From: Paramarasmius palmivorus
Taxonomy: Eukaryota > Basidiomycota > Agaricomycetes > Agaricales > Marasmiaceae
DNA length: 62,442 bases
Reading direction: 5' to 3'
Assembly (NCBI GenBank): GCA_037176845.1
Contig: JAYKXP010000214.1
Location: forward strand, 1-62,442
Within the stretch, counting starts at the first letter, position 1; the number at the start of each line of letters is the position of its first letter. The translations under genes were made by a program, and so were the position numbers. Under the pieces are notes generated by a model. That model worked only from the letters and a program-made list of their open reading frames with translations, was not told the origin of the DNA and searched no databases. This document shows positions 1 to 11,616 of the stretch, piece after piece.

Positions 1-117
1 CACAAGCCCTTGTCACGTCTAACGTCACTGTGACATGCCTGATTAAGCGTGTTCCGTTTTTTTCTCGCATCGCGTCTACCATCCATTTGGATGCTACCTG
101 CCATTTTCGCTGCCTGA

Positions 118-3099
118 ATGTCCAATGACAGTGCCTTGCACCATCAGCAAGTAGCGCGTCATACGCAGAATCTACTTCAACGATCTCGAGAGACCCAAGC
201 TCGGCAATCCCAATATGATTCACTCGCAACACGGAACACATTGGTCGAAGCATATCGGGCTCTGAGTGGACATACAGCGCGAGAATGGCAGCTCGATGTT
301 GCGGAAGCATTACTCCTCCAGCGGGACTGCCTTGTGATTGCTGGAACAGGCTCCGGAAAGACTGTACCCTTCACCATTCCTCTCCTTTTACCGCACAATC
401 GTGAAAAAATTGCTATCATAATTTCTCCTATTAAAACGCTTCAGGGTGAACAGGTCTGTATTCAACTCGTTACGCGATCCACCTTCTCTCATCAATAATT
501 CTAGGCCGATCGATTCAACAAACTTGGGATACAAGCTGTTGCTGTCAACGGAGATACATGGAATCCAAAGCTCTCGAAGGTATGTCTCAGTGGCCTTCTC
601 TATTGCCCATCTCAATTAAGCTTTTAACCAATGCAGGAGCTCTCTGACTATGCACATCAAGGCATTTTCTGTGGTCCAGAGATGATCATGGGTTACGAGG
701 AGTTTTCGGATTGGTTATCGAAGCCTGAAACCCTTGACCGTGTCCTTTACCTTGCTGTTGATGAGGCGCATTGTATTTCGATGTGGGGTGGAGATTTCCG
801 TCCTGCATATAGTAAACTTGCCAAACTACGCTCTATTCTTCCCAAAAAAATCCCAGTCCTCGCCACAACTGCCACTGCAACACCCCGCACCGAGAAAGAG
901 ATCTGCAAGGTCCTCGAGATAGATAGATCAGATGCCGTTTATGTCAACTTGGGTAACGACCGCCCCAATATCTCCCAAGAGCTCCATGTCATGGAGAATG
1001 CCCAAGACTACGACGCCATGATCCCTTTTCTCCCAGACCCTGATACTCCACCCGAGGAGTGGAAGAAAACTCAAGTTTTCATCCATTCCGTTGATCAGGC
1101 TATGATGGTCTGTTGAGAGATTCGTAAACGCTACAGCCCCCAGCAGCAAAGATTCATATGCAACCTACATGCTCGTGGATCATCGGCCTGGAAGAAAGCT
1201 CGTCTCAGAGACTTTCGCAATGGGAAGATTAAGGTTTTAGTTGCTACGGAAATTGGAAGCATGGTGAGCCTATTCACTTGCGAGTTTCTGATGCTGATGG
1301 CAGCTATATAGGGTACGGATATACCAGATATCGAAGTCGTTATACAATTCGGGCTACCACAATCATTGGAGATTTACACACAGCGAGCTGGGCGAGCTGG
1401 TCGTACAACCACATTACGTGCGCGCGCTATTATGTTAGTTCCAAAATCGGCATATGTGCGCATCAAGAAGAAGAAGAGGAAAAAAGGGAAGGCAACAGTG
1501 CAGGAGCCTGAGTCAGAGGTGGAGATGGAGATCCTTGCAGGCGAGAGCTTCTCGGAACTGCAAACTGGTGTCGAAGATGGTTATGTTCCACCGCCACCTG
1601 CAGTTTTATCTGAAATTCAAGATGATATTCAGGATGGAAAGGAGTGGAAGATGAAGGTGGAGCCATCTCTCCGTCGGTACATTATGGCTAATGGTGGATC
1701 ATGCCGGCGTCAGATCCTCAATGTATACTTCAACAATCCACCTCAGACATCCCGTACGTTAAACTCCAACTCATCAATCTTCTTCCATTTCTAATTGACG
1801 TATGCAGTGCCAATCGGGATATGCTGTGACTTGTGCGAGGGTATCAACCCTGTACATGGATTAGTCAGTGAAAGTCAAGTTGACGTCGAGGACACCCAAT
1901 CCGCTTCAAGTGGGTCTCGTCCAGGTACACCTCCTCCATTTGAGTCACCTCCAAGCAGCGTACACTCTACACCTTCAAAAACACAGAATTCCAACGGAAA
2001 ACGGTCAATGACATGTTCCGAACCACGGCAACGGTATCACCGAAGACATGGAAAACACCTCGCAGATGCAAAGGCAGCACTGACACATTGGCGTGTCCGA
2101 GCCATGCACTCGCGTTACTCTTCTACTCCTTTTACGGCCGAGGTCCTCCTTCCTGACCACTTCATTACATCGCTTGCCTCCAATCAAGACATCCGGACCG
2201 TCGAAGACATTACGTCGATGATTCCAAATGTTCGGTGGCCATTCGTCCAAACCTTTGGAAAAGATGTTCTTGCCGTGTTGAAAGGAGTTGATGACGAGTT
2301 TGAAGCAAGGAAGAAACATGAGCGAAAGGAGAAGCAGGCGAGGAAGGACGCAGAGAGAGCCGAACGGGAGGAACGGAAGAAGAAACAACGTGAAGCAGAA
2401 AGGCTAGAGGTGGAACGGTCTCGCAAGGAGAAGGAACGAGAGCGAGAACGAGAGCAAGCAAGCAATCGCCAGCTCGCCGTTCAACAACGGGTAGTATCCG
2501 AACAGCGCCACCTTGCCCGTGAAGAAGCTAAGCGAAAAAAGGAGAATGCTGCCGCTGCTGAGTATCTAAGAAAGATCAGTAACCCAAAGCGAAGAGGGAG
2601 GAAGCCAAAGGTAAGCACTTTTCTCAATCATTTAATACCCTCTATCTCATGCCTTTCGAAGCCACCGCCTGGGCTGGAGCGTTACATTGCGGAGATGAAC
2701 CTACCGAATCCAGATACCCCTGGACCAGTCGCCTCTTCATCGATATCAGCAATGACAAGCCCGTCAATGTCAACACTTGTCTTTCCGTCACTGATATCAC
2801 CTGAGATCAACTCGTCTGCTCCCATCCCAACACCATCACGAATTCCGTTCAGTCCACGACGCGATAGAAATATTGTGTTTCCTGGGCCGTGCCTGGCCCC
2901 CAGTGCTCCAGATCATTATCCTCCAGATTTATGTTCAGACAATAGATGGTATTACCCTAATTCAGCTAGTCCCAGACCGCATTCTGCATCTCCATTTCCA
3001 CGTATAACAGTGCCCATCATTCAATCTACTCCTAACACTACTAGTAACACAAGTAGCACATATTCTGATTGCAATAATCCCTTCATTAATCATCTTTAA
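118..3099 (+). pseudogene. RecQ-type DNA helicase of transposon copy 1, inactivated by a nonsense codon
   Basis: The gene has six exons (118-453, 505-579, 637-1263, 1312-1753, 1808-2610, 2662-3099) joined by five GT..AG introns of 48-57 nt, which would encode 906 aa. The helicase motifs are the same as in copy 2: Walker A AGTGSGKT, DEAH box, TATATP and QRAGRAGR. At 1114-1116 the codon is TGA where copy 2 has CGA, so Arg297 becomes a stop ahead of motifs IV-VI. The change is C to T in a CpG, consistent with deamination of methylated cytosine. Read-through or restart is unlikely to give a working enzyme. The rest of the frame is open, so the lesion is recent. Confidence 0.85.
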
Positions 3100-3105
3100 T
3101 ACACA

Positions 3106-5855
3106 CTAATACATCTGCTGAGTTGACCTAACAAAGAAACGATTATCATGCCATTTATCAAGCCACCCGCCGTAAAGGACTTTATCAGCTCCAGTGAGCA
3201 GATAGTCCTTTGCACGATCATCCTTGTGAAGAGTCCGACCTTCATGAAGTTTATGCAACTCTTTATAAGAGTTTACTAAACGCTGTACGTCTTTCTCCTT
3301 CTTTGGTGCAGTATGGCGTTTACCTCGTGTGTATGTTTCGAACTGATCTTCGATATGCTCAGTGACAGCACGTATAGTTGGTACTGCAGGATGAAGCTTC
3401 TTGAGAAACTTCCAGTCGATGTTCGGGCCTTCTGAGCGATATGTATCCTGAATAAAATGGTCAGTTACTGTCATGAGGACACCGTACTTGTACCTACTTT
3501 TATATCACGATTATTATGTTCTTGCTTTTGATCGAATGGTACAAATGAATTGGGACGCCCTGAAATAGTCATTAACCAGCAGTTCATCCGAACATGTTGA
3601 CTGAAAGCAAGGGGATGATATTAGCTCTGATAGGCATACAGAAAAAGCTTAACTCACGCAATCTCTGCAGGCCACTCGCGATGAAGTCCTTGAAGAAGCT
3701 CAATACATTCAGTTGCATAGTTACCGTTTCCACCACCAATAAACTGAAGGAAGAAGAAAGGAAGCAGCTTTTCAAGCATCCCTACGTCCCCAGATTTAAT
3801 TGATCTACGAAGCAAGAGATATGGAAGAATGTCTCGGAGAAACATTGTATGCTGCTGTTTTACTTCATCTTGCTTTTCTTTTGGCAGGCCTTTCATCTTG
3901 TCAATGGCTAATGATGTGGCGTGTTTCCGATAGATGGTAGCGGCCATGTCCTGGAGCTGTTGCGGTGTCTTGGTGCGCAATTCTGAAAGCGTTGCCACAC
4001 CTCCTTCGGCCAACCAACAAGCGCGTATCTCCGCCTCAGCAACGTGATGCAGTGCTTCATTGAGGTGATGATGGAAGACCCCCTTAGTCTCGACCTTATT
4101 AAGCCCCTTCCTCTCCAACTGGTTGAAAGCGTTAAGTAAACCACTTCCCTTCGCTCTACCGAGATACTGGGTGTGATAGGTATTCGCGGCAGCCATAGCG
4201 AAGTGAAACCACCCAAATGGTGTGATTAACCATTCAAGACGCTCAAAAGAGTTCACGTCCTCCGCACGCTGTTGAAAGAGCCCCCGAAGACGCGACACGG
4301 TAAGCTGATCTCCGATAAAAAAGAACACTTGATTCCAGCCAATGTGTTCTTTCTTGCTTTCTTCTCCCATACCAAGCTGTCGAAGCCATTCCGGGAGCAG
4401 CTGAATGTGGTCCTCGTAGCTTGCCTCAGCCATGTTCACTGTACCAAGGAGGAACTGATTTGTCACTTGATCAGGACCTGTGGCGAGCTTACAGACAGGA
4501 GGCGGAGGGCGAAGGAAGACCGAACTCTTCCCGGTATACGTGTGCAGCTCAAATTCCGGTGCGTCGAGCAGATACTGCATGATGATGTATGTTGTGTGAA
4601 CATCGATGGTGACTTGAGCCTGTTGGCTTAGTGTGAATATGTCGATGGGAGTAAGGGGTGATTTCATTCCTTCGGCGCGTTTCTCTTGTAAATCGCGATT
4701 GGCATGAGGGGAGAGCCGTCGTGCGCCACGGCGCACATATACCGTGCATGCAGTGCCACTCGTGAATTGCTTGAGGTTATCGAGCCGCTGTGAATAGACT
4801 CTGGTGGCGATTTCAATGTTGTCGTACGTCAGCTCCCAAGAGCAAACTGGCAAGAGGCCACAGACTTCAATCATCTTCTCGTTTGACATACGCGGGACGG
4901 ACTCTGTGGTCCATTTGAAGCTCATCGTGAGGCCGAGGGCGTGGAGCGTATCAAATGCTTTCGCTGTGGTTCCCTTGAACTTGAAATATATTGCAAGCAT
5001 TTTCTGCATTCGATTGTGTCGATTATTCCGACTATATGACAGCAGGGATACAAACAGAACTAAAATCTGTGCATGCGTTCAGAAATTGAATTTTATGGAC
5101 CCTCGATAAGGACACACCTTGCTATCACTCTTTCGAACTTTGTCCCCTTTCCTCCTACACTCTGGTATCGCCAAATCCTCCACAAAGTTTGATACAAGAG
5201 GAGCCTCACGCAGCAACATCTGTCTCATCGACTCAAAGTCAAATCGTGTGAGCTCCTCTGCACGAAGGTCCCCAACACTTCCTGTTCTGAAATACCCCCC
5301 CACATCCTCGAGTTCTTCTTCAATAGCCTTCCCTAGAATTTCCTTCGCAATCTCAACCATCACTTTCTGGGCTCCGCTAGCACGCTTCTTCTTGTATCGC
5401 TTCGAACGGGGCGGCTTGAACCAGCGACGGAATATGCCCAACAACTCCACGCTCCCAAGTAATGCTGAACGAGCATACTGTATCGTCGGGTCCTGAACAC
5501 AAGACTCATCTCCCCAACTTAAGAAGTCCAAAAAAAGTGGCAGGTCTAATCCCTCCTCTTTCATCACAGCCAAAACTCTGCGTACACTCGATGCCATCGG
5601 TCGATTACCAATCTTCTCCCGTAGAATTCTGGTGTTCCTTATGAATGGTGGTTCATTTGTGATTTCAGTTGGTATATATGAGGAAAGAGTGGGAGTAGAG
5701 CGTGGTTCAAAGCTTTGCTGATCATCGTCCTCGCTGCTGGAACCCGAATTAGATTCAGAATCGTCATCGGAAGTGTCGGCGGTATATAGATAAGACGTAT
5801 AGCTTTCGGGGTCTTCAAAGAGCATGTTCCATTCGACATCTTCATTTTCAGCCAT
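3106..5855 (-). CDS. DUF6589-domain protein of transposon copy 1, candidate transposase
   Basis: Four exons on the minus strand (5855-5118, 5003-3658, 3600-3498, 3447-3106) join in frame across introns of 114, 57 and 50 nt to give about 842 aa. I recognise the basidiomycete DUF6589 family by the segment around VFFFIGDQLT, FGWFHF, LLQGLHREWP, NCWLMTISGRP and the C-terminal YRSEGPN and GKRHTAPKKE stretches. The N-terminus is acidic and Ser/Asp rich. The frame stays open to an upstream ATG at 6059, but that start lies inside the terminal repeat, so I prefer the ATG at 5855 (MAENEDVEWN). The gene ends 6 bp from the helicase stop. No enzymatic function is established for DUF6589. Its place as the only other gene in the element makes it the transposase candidate. 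Confidence 0.8.
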
Positions 5856-5986
5856 GTCCGGAGAAAGAAGAACGATATATTTGAGTAAAACGCGGGTGTT
5901 GAAGTTGGGCTGAAGTGCCGGTCGAGCGTTGACCGGCACTTGCTGTGCGTCACGCTGCGGCCTGAGGGAGGGTGCCTCGGTTAAAA

Positions 5987-6106
5987 TGCACCAGACCCTC
6001 TGGGAATGTTCCGAATCCGATTTTCGACTGATCAAAATCTTTTCATTATCAAAAGCCATAAATTATCTAAATCAGGACATTCCCCCGAGGGTCTGTATCG
6101 AGACTA
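5987..6106 (-). repeat. Right terminal inverted repeat, transposon copy 1
   Basis: Read on the minus strand it begins TAGTCTCGATACAG and ends at the dyad CAGAGGGTCTGG. It is identical to the right terminal repeat of copy 2 (17625-17744). Confidence 0.85.
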
Positions 6107-6227
6107 CCACGCTCCAGGTATTCACTGTAGATAGACCCGGGCCTTATGTTCTGCAATTAGCTGTAACTTCGAGCTGACTCCTCCTCCCTGTTGTCTCTCG
6201 AAACCTCCGAGCATATGGACCATCATA

Positions 6228-6425
6228 GACGTCACTCTCAAATCCAATGCAAGGTCTTCAAAACATCGATGGCCTATTGGGATCTACCGCTCAAGAAGTA
6301 GGCGTTGATGTTCAGAACCAAAACCTCGCAAACCCCGCTGATGTAGACAGCATCCACATGGGGTTCAACGTTCAGCGCTCAGCGTCACCGTGCATACCTG
6401 TCAATGGCACGACAGCCGTGAAATA
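6228..6425 (+). pseudogene. Decayed first exon of the DUF6535 gene (left arm)
   Basis: This aligns with the minus-strand ORF 30051-29857 of the right arm, which starts MSLSNSRQG. In the left arm the initiator ATG reads ACG (6228-6230). A 376-bp block present in the right arm is also missing, with the junction at a CAACGTTC repeat. Whether this exon is truly the 5' end of the DUF6535 gene is inferred from position only. Confidence 0.45.
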
Positions 6426-6614
6426 AGGCACCTACCCTTTACCCACCTTATACCTCGGGATATGGTTAGTTTTTGAGAAGAATTTGCACAATTGTTGCAA
6501 GCTCATGAGATTTTCTAGGTTCGCTCTCCTACAAGGGGTTCAAGGGACGACAGAGAGGTATGGTCTCCTCAGTTATTTGTGTAATATCATTTACCTAGGC
6601 TCTAGCGTTCACAG

Positions 6615-9154
6615 TTGAACGATGCAGCAAGGAAGACGAAGATTAGTCGAGACGCCTATGAACAGTTAAAGAGAGACCTGGAAAGGGAGCATTGGGAGCA
6701 AAAGAGGCGCAGAAAAGACGAGAAGAAGAAAGAGAAGGAGCAGAAAAAGCAGGAACCCCTACAAGGAGAGAGGAAAGCAACCACGGAGCGGTCATGGGAA
6801 AGGTTACAGGCAGAAGTCAAGAAATATGACGATGGATTGATCGTTGGTTACAAGGAAGATATCGATACACTCCTAGTTTTTGTGCGTACAATTTCATCTC
6901 TCTTGACAGCTTCCTGAGCCATTCCTAGGCCGGTCTTTTTTCTGCGGTCGTAACTGCATTCCTCATTGAATCATATCAATGGCTTAGTGAAGACACCACC
7001 GTCGTCATTCTCTCCCAGATCTCCCAGACGCTCAGTGGTATACAGAACCAATCCGAGTCTGTATCATTCACACCGGAGGCTTCGTCTATCCGAATCAACT
7101 GCCTCTGGTTTCTCAGTCTCATCTTCAGCCTCACATCTGCACTGTTCGGCCTGCTGTGCAAACAGTGGTTGCGAGAGCACCAGCGCGACATACCAACTCG
7201 GACGCCAGGGGAAGATCTAGCACTACGACAGCTACGCCGAGACAGCTTCGAAAAGTGGGGTGTAACCTCATCTCTATCCGCGCTCCCAATTTTGCTCGAA
7301 GTCGCATTGATATTGTTCTTCGTTGGCGTTTTGGACCTCCTGTGGACTTTACATCGGATTCCTTTCCATATCTGTCTCGCTGCTATCTCACTTAGCGTGG
7401 GGCTGTATCTACTCACTACATTATTGCCCACGATAACGGCCCCACGAAATCAGGCTTCCTTCATCCAACGTCAGGAATTCGGTCAATTGGAATACCAGTT
7501 CATCTGCCCATACAAGTCACCCCAAGCATGGGCCGTCTACAAACTCCTCACCACGCTTCCCAGACTTGTCCTAATCATTCCTTTCATCGGCAACTTTACC
7601 AAACGTCACCTCCGCCCATTATGGGGTGACGTTCAACCCCAAATCTCCAGTTGGTCAACGTTCGATCTCTGGGTAGTCAGGCAATTCGACCAAGAAGCTC
7701 AAGCCCCATATATCGATTTTAGCCTGAAGGTGTACGAGCTTCAGGCGTTACGCTGGGCTGTGACAATGTTTCGTGATAGTCCATCGATAATTCCCCATTT
7801 AAGGAATGTACTGGACACGCTGCCTCCCTCCGTGGTGATTTCTGCTGTTCTGGATAGGTGGGACATCGCAATGTGGGAGGTGTCGGAGCGGGATATTGGG
7901 CCGTACTTCCATCTACCGAACATTCGTGGAGGTAGACCTAAACCCGTCACAAGCGATGCACCTCTCCAGAGTGGAGAAGGAATTGAGTTGTTATTCCGGT
8001 GTAGGCTTTGGGACGTCTGCGTAGAGTGGTTACAGGCCTTTTCTACTCCTTATTACTCAAAGGGCCTATTCAGACATTTCGAGCAGGAGATGTCTGGAGC
8101 GTCTAGTAAAAACCTTCGATTCTCGATTCCTCTACCTCTCGCCACTGCACTATGGGCGCACAAGAATCCTTGGGTTCGACAGCAGACCCTGCGGCTCTTG
8201 CGACATTTCGAGGAATCTTGGAAGTCTTCGGATTCCCCAGCGTACGACTACTCGGAGGAACGACATAACAAGGAACGACTAGCGTTTGCTCAAGCCATCG
8301 CATGGCATATCAATCGTTCGGAACAGCCTTCAGAGTTGTTGACGAGTAAAAGGGGACAGGAATTCATTAGGTTTATCCATAATGAGATCATTGTCCGGAG
8401 ATTGTATTCTCAATATGGGTTCTACGAAAGGATGTGGAGAAACGCGATAAGCAAGGTTCGGGAAGTAGGCAAGCTACCTCTCGATTACTTTATGGATCTC
8501 CCTTATCCCAACAAGGATCCACCGCCTTCAACCGAACCACCTCGACTTGGGCCTATCCGATATTCCATCGATACCGTACGCGCCGACGAAGAAAGTCCAC
8601 CATTAGCCGTGGTGGAAAGCATTGATATACAAGTTCAAGTTTGTGGATCTCGTGGCAACGCAACGAGCGAGATTGCAAACCTTGCAGATAATGCTTTGGT
8701 ATCTAGCAGCGCCAAGCGTGGCTCTGGGATTCAGGGTTACACTCTGCCGCTGGAGAGTGTAGCTGAGGGTACCAACGTGGCACCCCTTTCAGCTGGAGAA
8801 GACGAACAGAATGGGGCTGTACTGCAAGATACAGGCCAAGGTCGTCCCATGTCCACGCAGGCTATCGGGGGTGTCGCTCCAGCCTTCTCAACCACTCCCC
8901 ATATCAGCGACACCACTGTCGCCGGGTCGACACCCAGCAGTACCGAGCATATTAGTTCCGAATCGCAGGTTTTCGAGAGTGCCGGAGAGCGTGTACCTGA
9001 TGAAGAAGGCGGCCTTGGATTGGTACATACCGTCCGTACTAGCGCTTCAGGATATCAAGCAAACCATGCTGAAGAGCTACAGGACGAAGGTCGAGTTGGA
9101 TGGAATCCGACAAACGACCCAAACTTGCTGCGTGTATACTGGTTACGTCCTTAG
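6615..9154 (+). CDS. DUF6535 multi-pass membrane protein, left-arm copy (5' end uncertain)
   Basis: Exon 6615-6881 (basic coiled-coil part, then ERSWERLQAEVKKYDDGLI) is spliced over a 47-nt intron to exon 6929-9154, giving about 830 aa. The DUF6535 signature of basidiomycetes is clear: YKEDIDTLLVF-AGLFSAVVTAF, then NCLWFLSLIFSL and LLCKQWLREH. Four hydrophobic segments lie in the first third and a long soluble C-terminal part follows. The segment opens after an AG acceptor at 6614 with no ATG, so at least one upstream exon is expected. The candidate at 6228 has lost its ATG, so this copy may not be expressed. The family is expanded in mushroom genomes and has no known function. The right-arm partner is 26733-29275. 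Confidence 0.75.
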
Positions 9155-9403
9155 CGTTGCGTATTGATACCCCCAGAGTTGATCATAGCTGTAGACTTGG
9201 TGTACATCACGCAGTTCGTCACGGGTAAAAAGAGACAGTATCGCAACTGTGGTGACATTGACAGGTTATTACAACTCTGAACGGTGAACACTCGACATTT
9301 TCTGGTAACAACTATTCGTACAACATGCGGTACCGAATCCCATAAGCTAGTGTACGGGGTCAGATCGGATACAATTATCGAACCTCAAACGAAGACACCC
9401 ACC

Positions 9404-9781
9404 TCAATCCTCAAACTCCTCATCCTCAAGCTCCGACACCGTCTCATACCCATCAGCCTTGAAAGGCTTGTGCGGGCTCACATTCACAGTCCCATTTCTA
9501 TAGATATGGACTCGATTAGCTCGGCGGTTATACCGAACCGTGATATGTTCCGTTGGGTCGTTGGCGTTGGAGTGCCACCATCGACCGCTGGTTCTGAATT
9601 ATAGTGTGGGGTAAGTACATGGTGAGGAGAGGAAAGAAAGCAGTGGGACGTACGAATACACGATAGCCTCAGTTGAAGACTTCAAGGCTGGATGTTCCCA
9701 AGCCCTTACGCATAGTTCCCTAATATTCTCCTGTTCCTCTGGCCTGACGGTCGAAGGGTTGAAGGTTACTCTCAAGGACAT
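9404..9781 (-). CDS. Unrecognised 105-aa protein, left-arm copy
   Basis: Two exons (9781-9654 and 9593-9404) are separated by a 60-nt GTACGT..TTCAG intron and join in frame. The product starts MSLRVTFNPSTVRPEEQEN, contains SGRWWHSNAND and TVRYNRR, and ends in an acidic ELEDEEFED tail. It has no signal peptide or membrane segment. The right-arm copy (26105-26482) has the identical exon structure and only a few substitutions, and conservation of frame and splice sites in both supports a real gene. I do not recognise the family. A TATA-like ATAAAAAGG lies upstream in both copies. Confidence 0.7.
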
Positions 9782-10371
9782 GATGGAAGGACAAGGATGA
9801 GGGTGCGTAGTACTAGTAGAGAGGTTCTTGGGGGTCTAAGAGGGAACACTAGCTGCCTTTTTATCGTCTGAGGTTCAGGATTCCTTTCAATAGACAAAGT
9901 CAGCTGCTATCGACGGTTACCGAATAGGCCCAAAACTTCACCGGTGTCTCGAGTCTTGACTTGATGCATGATGAACGTGATTCTAGGTAGGCGAGTGAAT
10001 GCTAATACTATTGGTTCGAGGACGAGGACCACCAAGGCATCCTGATTCCTCGAGAATACAGAAACGTTAAACCCCGGATCTGTACTGCGCTTTGAACCAG
10101 AACCATTCGAGGACATGTCCAGCCTGGGTTTGTAGCCGTAGTAAACAGTTTGTTACCAAAACTTGTCACTTGACCCGACAAAAGGTTCTTCAATATTCAA
10201 ACTTCATTCGTTTCCGAATAACGCGATTAGTACATACCGTAACCTCGTCTATTGAAACCGCCGCATTCCAGAAGCAACTCTGAGTTTTGCAAAAGGGTTT
10301 GCTCGGTTTTGTCGGATAGAACTAGTACCGAGATGTATAGGTGATGGATGATTTAAATTATCTTGAATCCT

Positions 10372-10535
10372 TGTCGCCGACTCTCTATCTCAGAATGCAC
10401 GTGGAGAACACACCACTGGCACTGCAAGGAAACACATACGCATTGAACGAGGTGTGCCAGTGAGACGCCGAGTCCTCAAGACAGACCAGTCACGGAGATT
10501 ATATGGTTTTTGAAACGCGTAGAGATAAAATACAC
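10372..10535 (+). repeat. Dispersed copy of the RCF1 3'-flank sequence
   Basis: The stretch from CTTGAATCCTTG through GAGATTATATGGTTTTTGAAACGCGTAGAGATA resembles 20296-20440 directly downstream of RCF1, and in reverse 25382-25545, 52003-52060 and 56195-56255. It is non-coding. Confidence 0.6.
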
Positions 10536-10582
10536 GAACCCGGATCGCAGGTTCTCGAGGAACCGATGGTCAACGTCGAAGA

Positions 10583-10749
10583 GTATGAAGAAGATAGGCT
10601 TGGATTGATACATACCGTACCAGCCCTTCAGGATATCCAGCAAATCATGCCGAACAGTTACAGGACGAAGGTCGAGTTGGTTGGAATCCGACAAACGACC
10701 CAAACTTGCTGCGCGTATACCGGTTTCGTTCTTAGCGTTGCTTATTGAA
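10583..10749 (+). pseudogene. Duplicate of the 3' end of the DUF6535 gene
   Basis: This block repeats 9001-9168 with substitutions and small indels, from GAAGAAG through GACCCAAACTTGCTGCG to GCGTTGCTTATTGA. The reading frame is not kept. The right arm lacks it. It breaks off exactly where the Helitron-like sequence begins. Confidence 0.7.
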
Positions 10750-11482
10750 CTAGCAGGAATGGGTCAGCTAACGCTGACAGGACCGAGTTCGGCGCCTTTT
10801 TTTTTTTCAACAAAGGACATTTACTCACCTCTCATTGTACTGAGCACAACCCAAGTCTACCCGATATCAACATTGCGTCAACATTGAACTTTCGATATTC
10901 ACTGGCATTGTTCATTGTCAACCCTAACCAAACCCTGAGAGTCACATGACGACCTTACTCCTAAGGTCGTCACATGATCACATTTACAAAGAGTTGAAGC
11001 CCTTGAGCTGGTTGGGTTCGGCATATGCATCTCTGTGGAGATACATAGTATTGGAGTATTCACATAGAGCTGAATTAGAGCTAGGTTACATGTAGATAGT
11101 AGGGATATAGTGAATTTACAGTCATAGTTTCATCATAAGAAGTACACTATCTATTTCCGGAACAAGATAAAAAAGCAGCAGCACTGGTAACAATAGATGG
11201 GTACCTACTGCTGACATCAACTATGGTACCAGCTACATGTACTCAACGCTTTGCGAAGAGTTGGGGGAGGTTGGGGGGCAACATGGATGTGCCTAAACAT
11301 ACTTCTATTAAGGGGTCGACGTGTTGACGTGTTGACAGCTGTCGACAACATCCGGCGGCATGCAGAGACCGTGGGAGAAACTAAAAAGAATTCAGCCAAT
11401 CAGAGGGCAGGGTTTGACAGGACCAACGCAGAGCTCACCGATAAAGAACGAATTCGGATAAATCCGAACTCGTAATATCGAA
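10750..11482 (-). mobile_element. Possible short non-autonomous Helitron remnant
   Basis: On the minus strand the segment ends in a perfect 6-bp hairpin GTCAGC-GTTA-GCTGAC (10778-10763), then 9 nt, then CTAG, followed by T. That is the layout of a Helitron 3' terminus. The opposite end is near the GAA of 11480-11482, where host sequence TCCCCAGAG would resume if the later transposon were removed. It has no coding capacity. The 5' end reads TTCGATATT rather than canonical TC, so the assignment is tentative. A run of 12 T lies at about 10796. Confidence 0.4.
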
Positions 11483-11486
11483 TCCC
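11479..11486. repeat. Target-site duplication CGAATCCC (left)
   Basis: This sequence directly precedes the TAGTCTCGA terminus and is repeated exactly at 17745-17752 after the right terminus. Confidence 0.85.
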
Positions 11487-11616
11487 TAGTCTCGAACCCA
11501 TCCCCTCTGTGCGTCCGGAGCACCTACCGTATTTAGATAATTTTGAGGTTTTGTTGCATCAGTAAAAGATTTTGACATCAAAATCGCGTGCCCGAACGCT
11601 CCAGAGGGTCTGGTGC
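11487..11616 (+). repeat. Left terminal inverted repeat, transposon copy 2
   Basis: The first 9 bp (TAGTCTCGA) are identical to the reverse complement of 17736-17744. Similarity continues with gaps to CCAGAGGGTCTGGTGC at 11601-11616. That inner block contains the dyad CCAGA-GGG-TCTGG. Confidence 0.82.

Larger units (their letters stand above)
1..6106 (+). mobile_element. Helicase/DUF6589 DNA transposon, copy 1 (left end outside window)
   Basis: This segment matches 11639-17744 base for base at a constant offset of 11,638, with no indels and only about eight substitutions that I could find. The match stops after position 6106, where copy 2 also reaches its end. The flanks then differ completely, so 6106 is a true element terminus. 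About 152 bp of the left terminal repeat lie before base 1. It carries a RecQ-type helicase gene (+) and a DUF6589 gene (-) in convergent orientation and essentially nothing else. The 8 bp after the terminus, CCACGCTC (6107-6114), is the predicted target duplication. Its left partner would lie just upstream of the window. Confidence 0.88.

Noticed and set aside
2005..2465. Several minus-strand frames opposite the coiled-coil part of the helicase gene (and the same in copy 2)
   Set aside because: They are shadows of the charged AAG/GAG/CGA-rich coding strand and are identical in both copies only because the copies are identical.
5855..6059. Upstream ATG of the DUF6589 frame as the true start
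   Set aside because: The extra 68 codons overlap the terminal inverted repeat and have no counterpart in the family as I know it. Kept only as an alternative.
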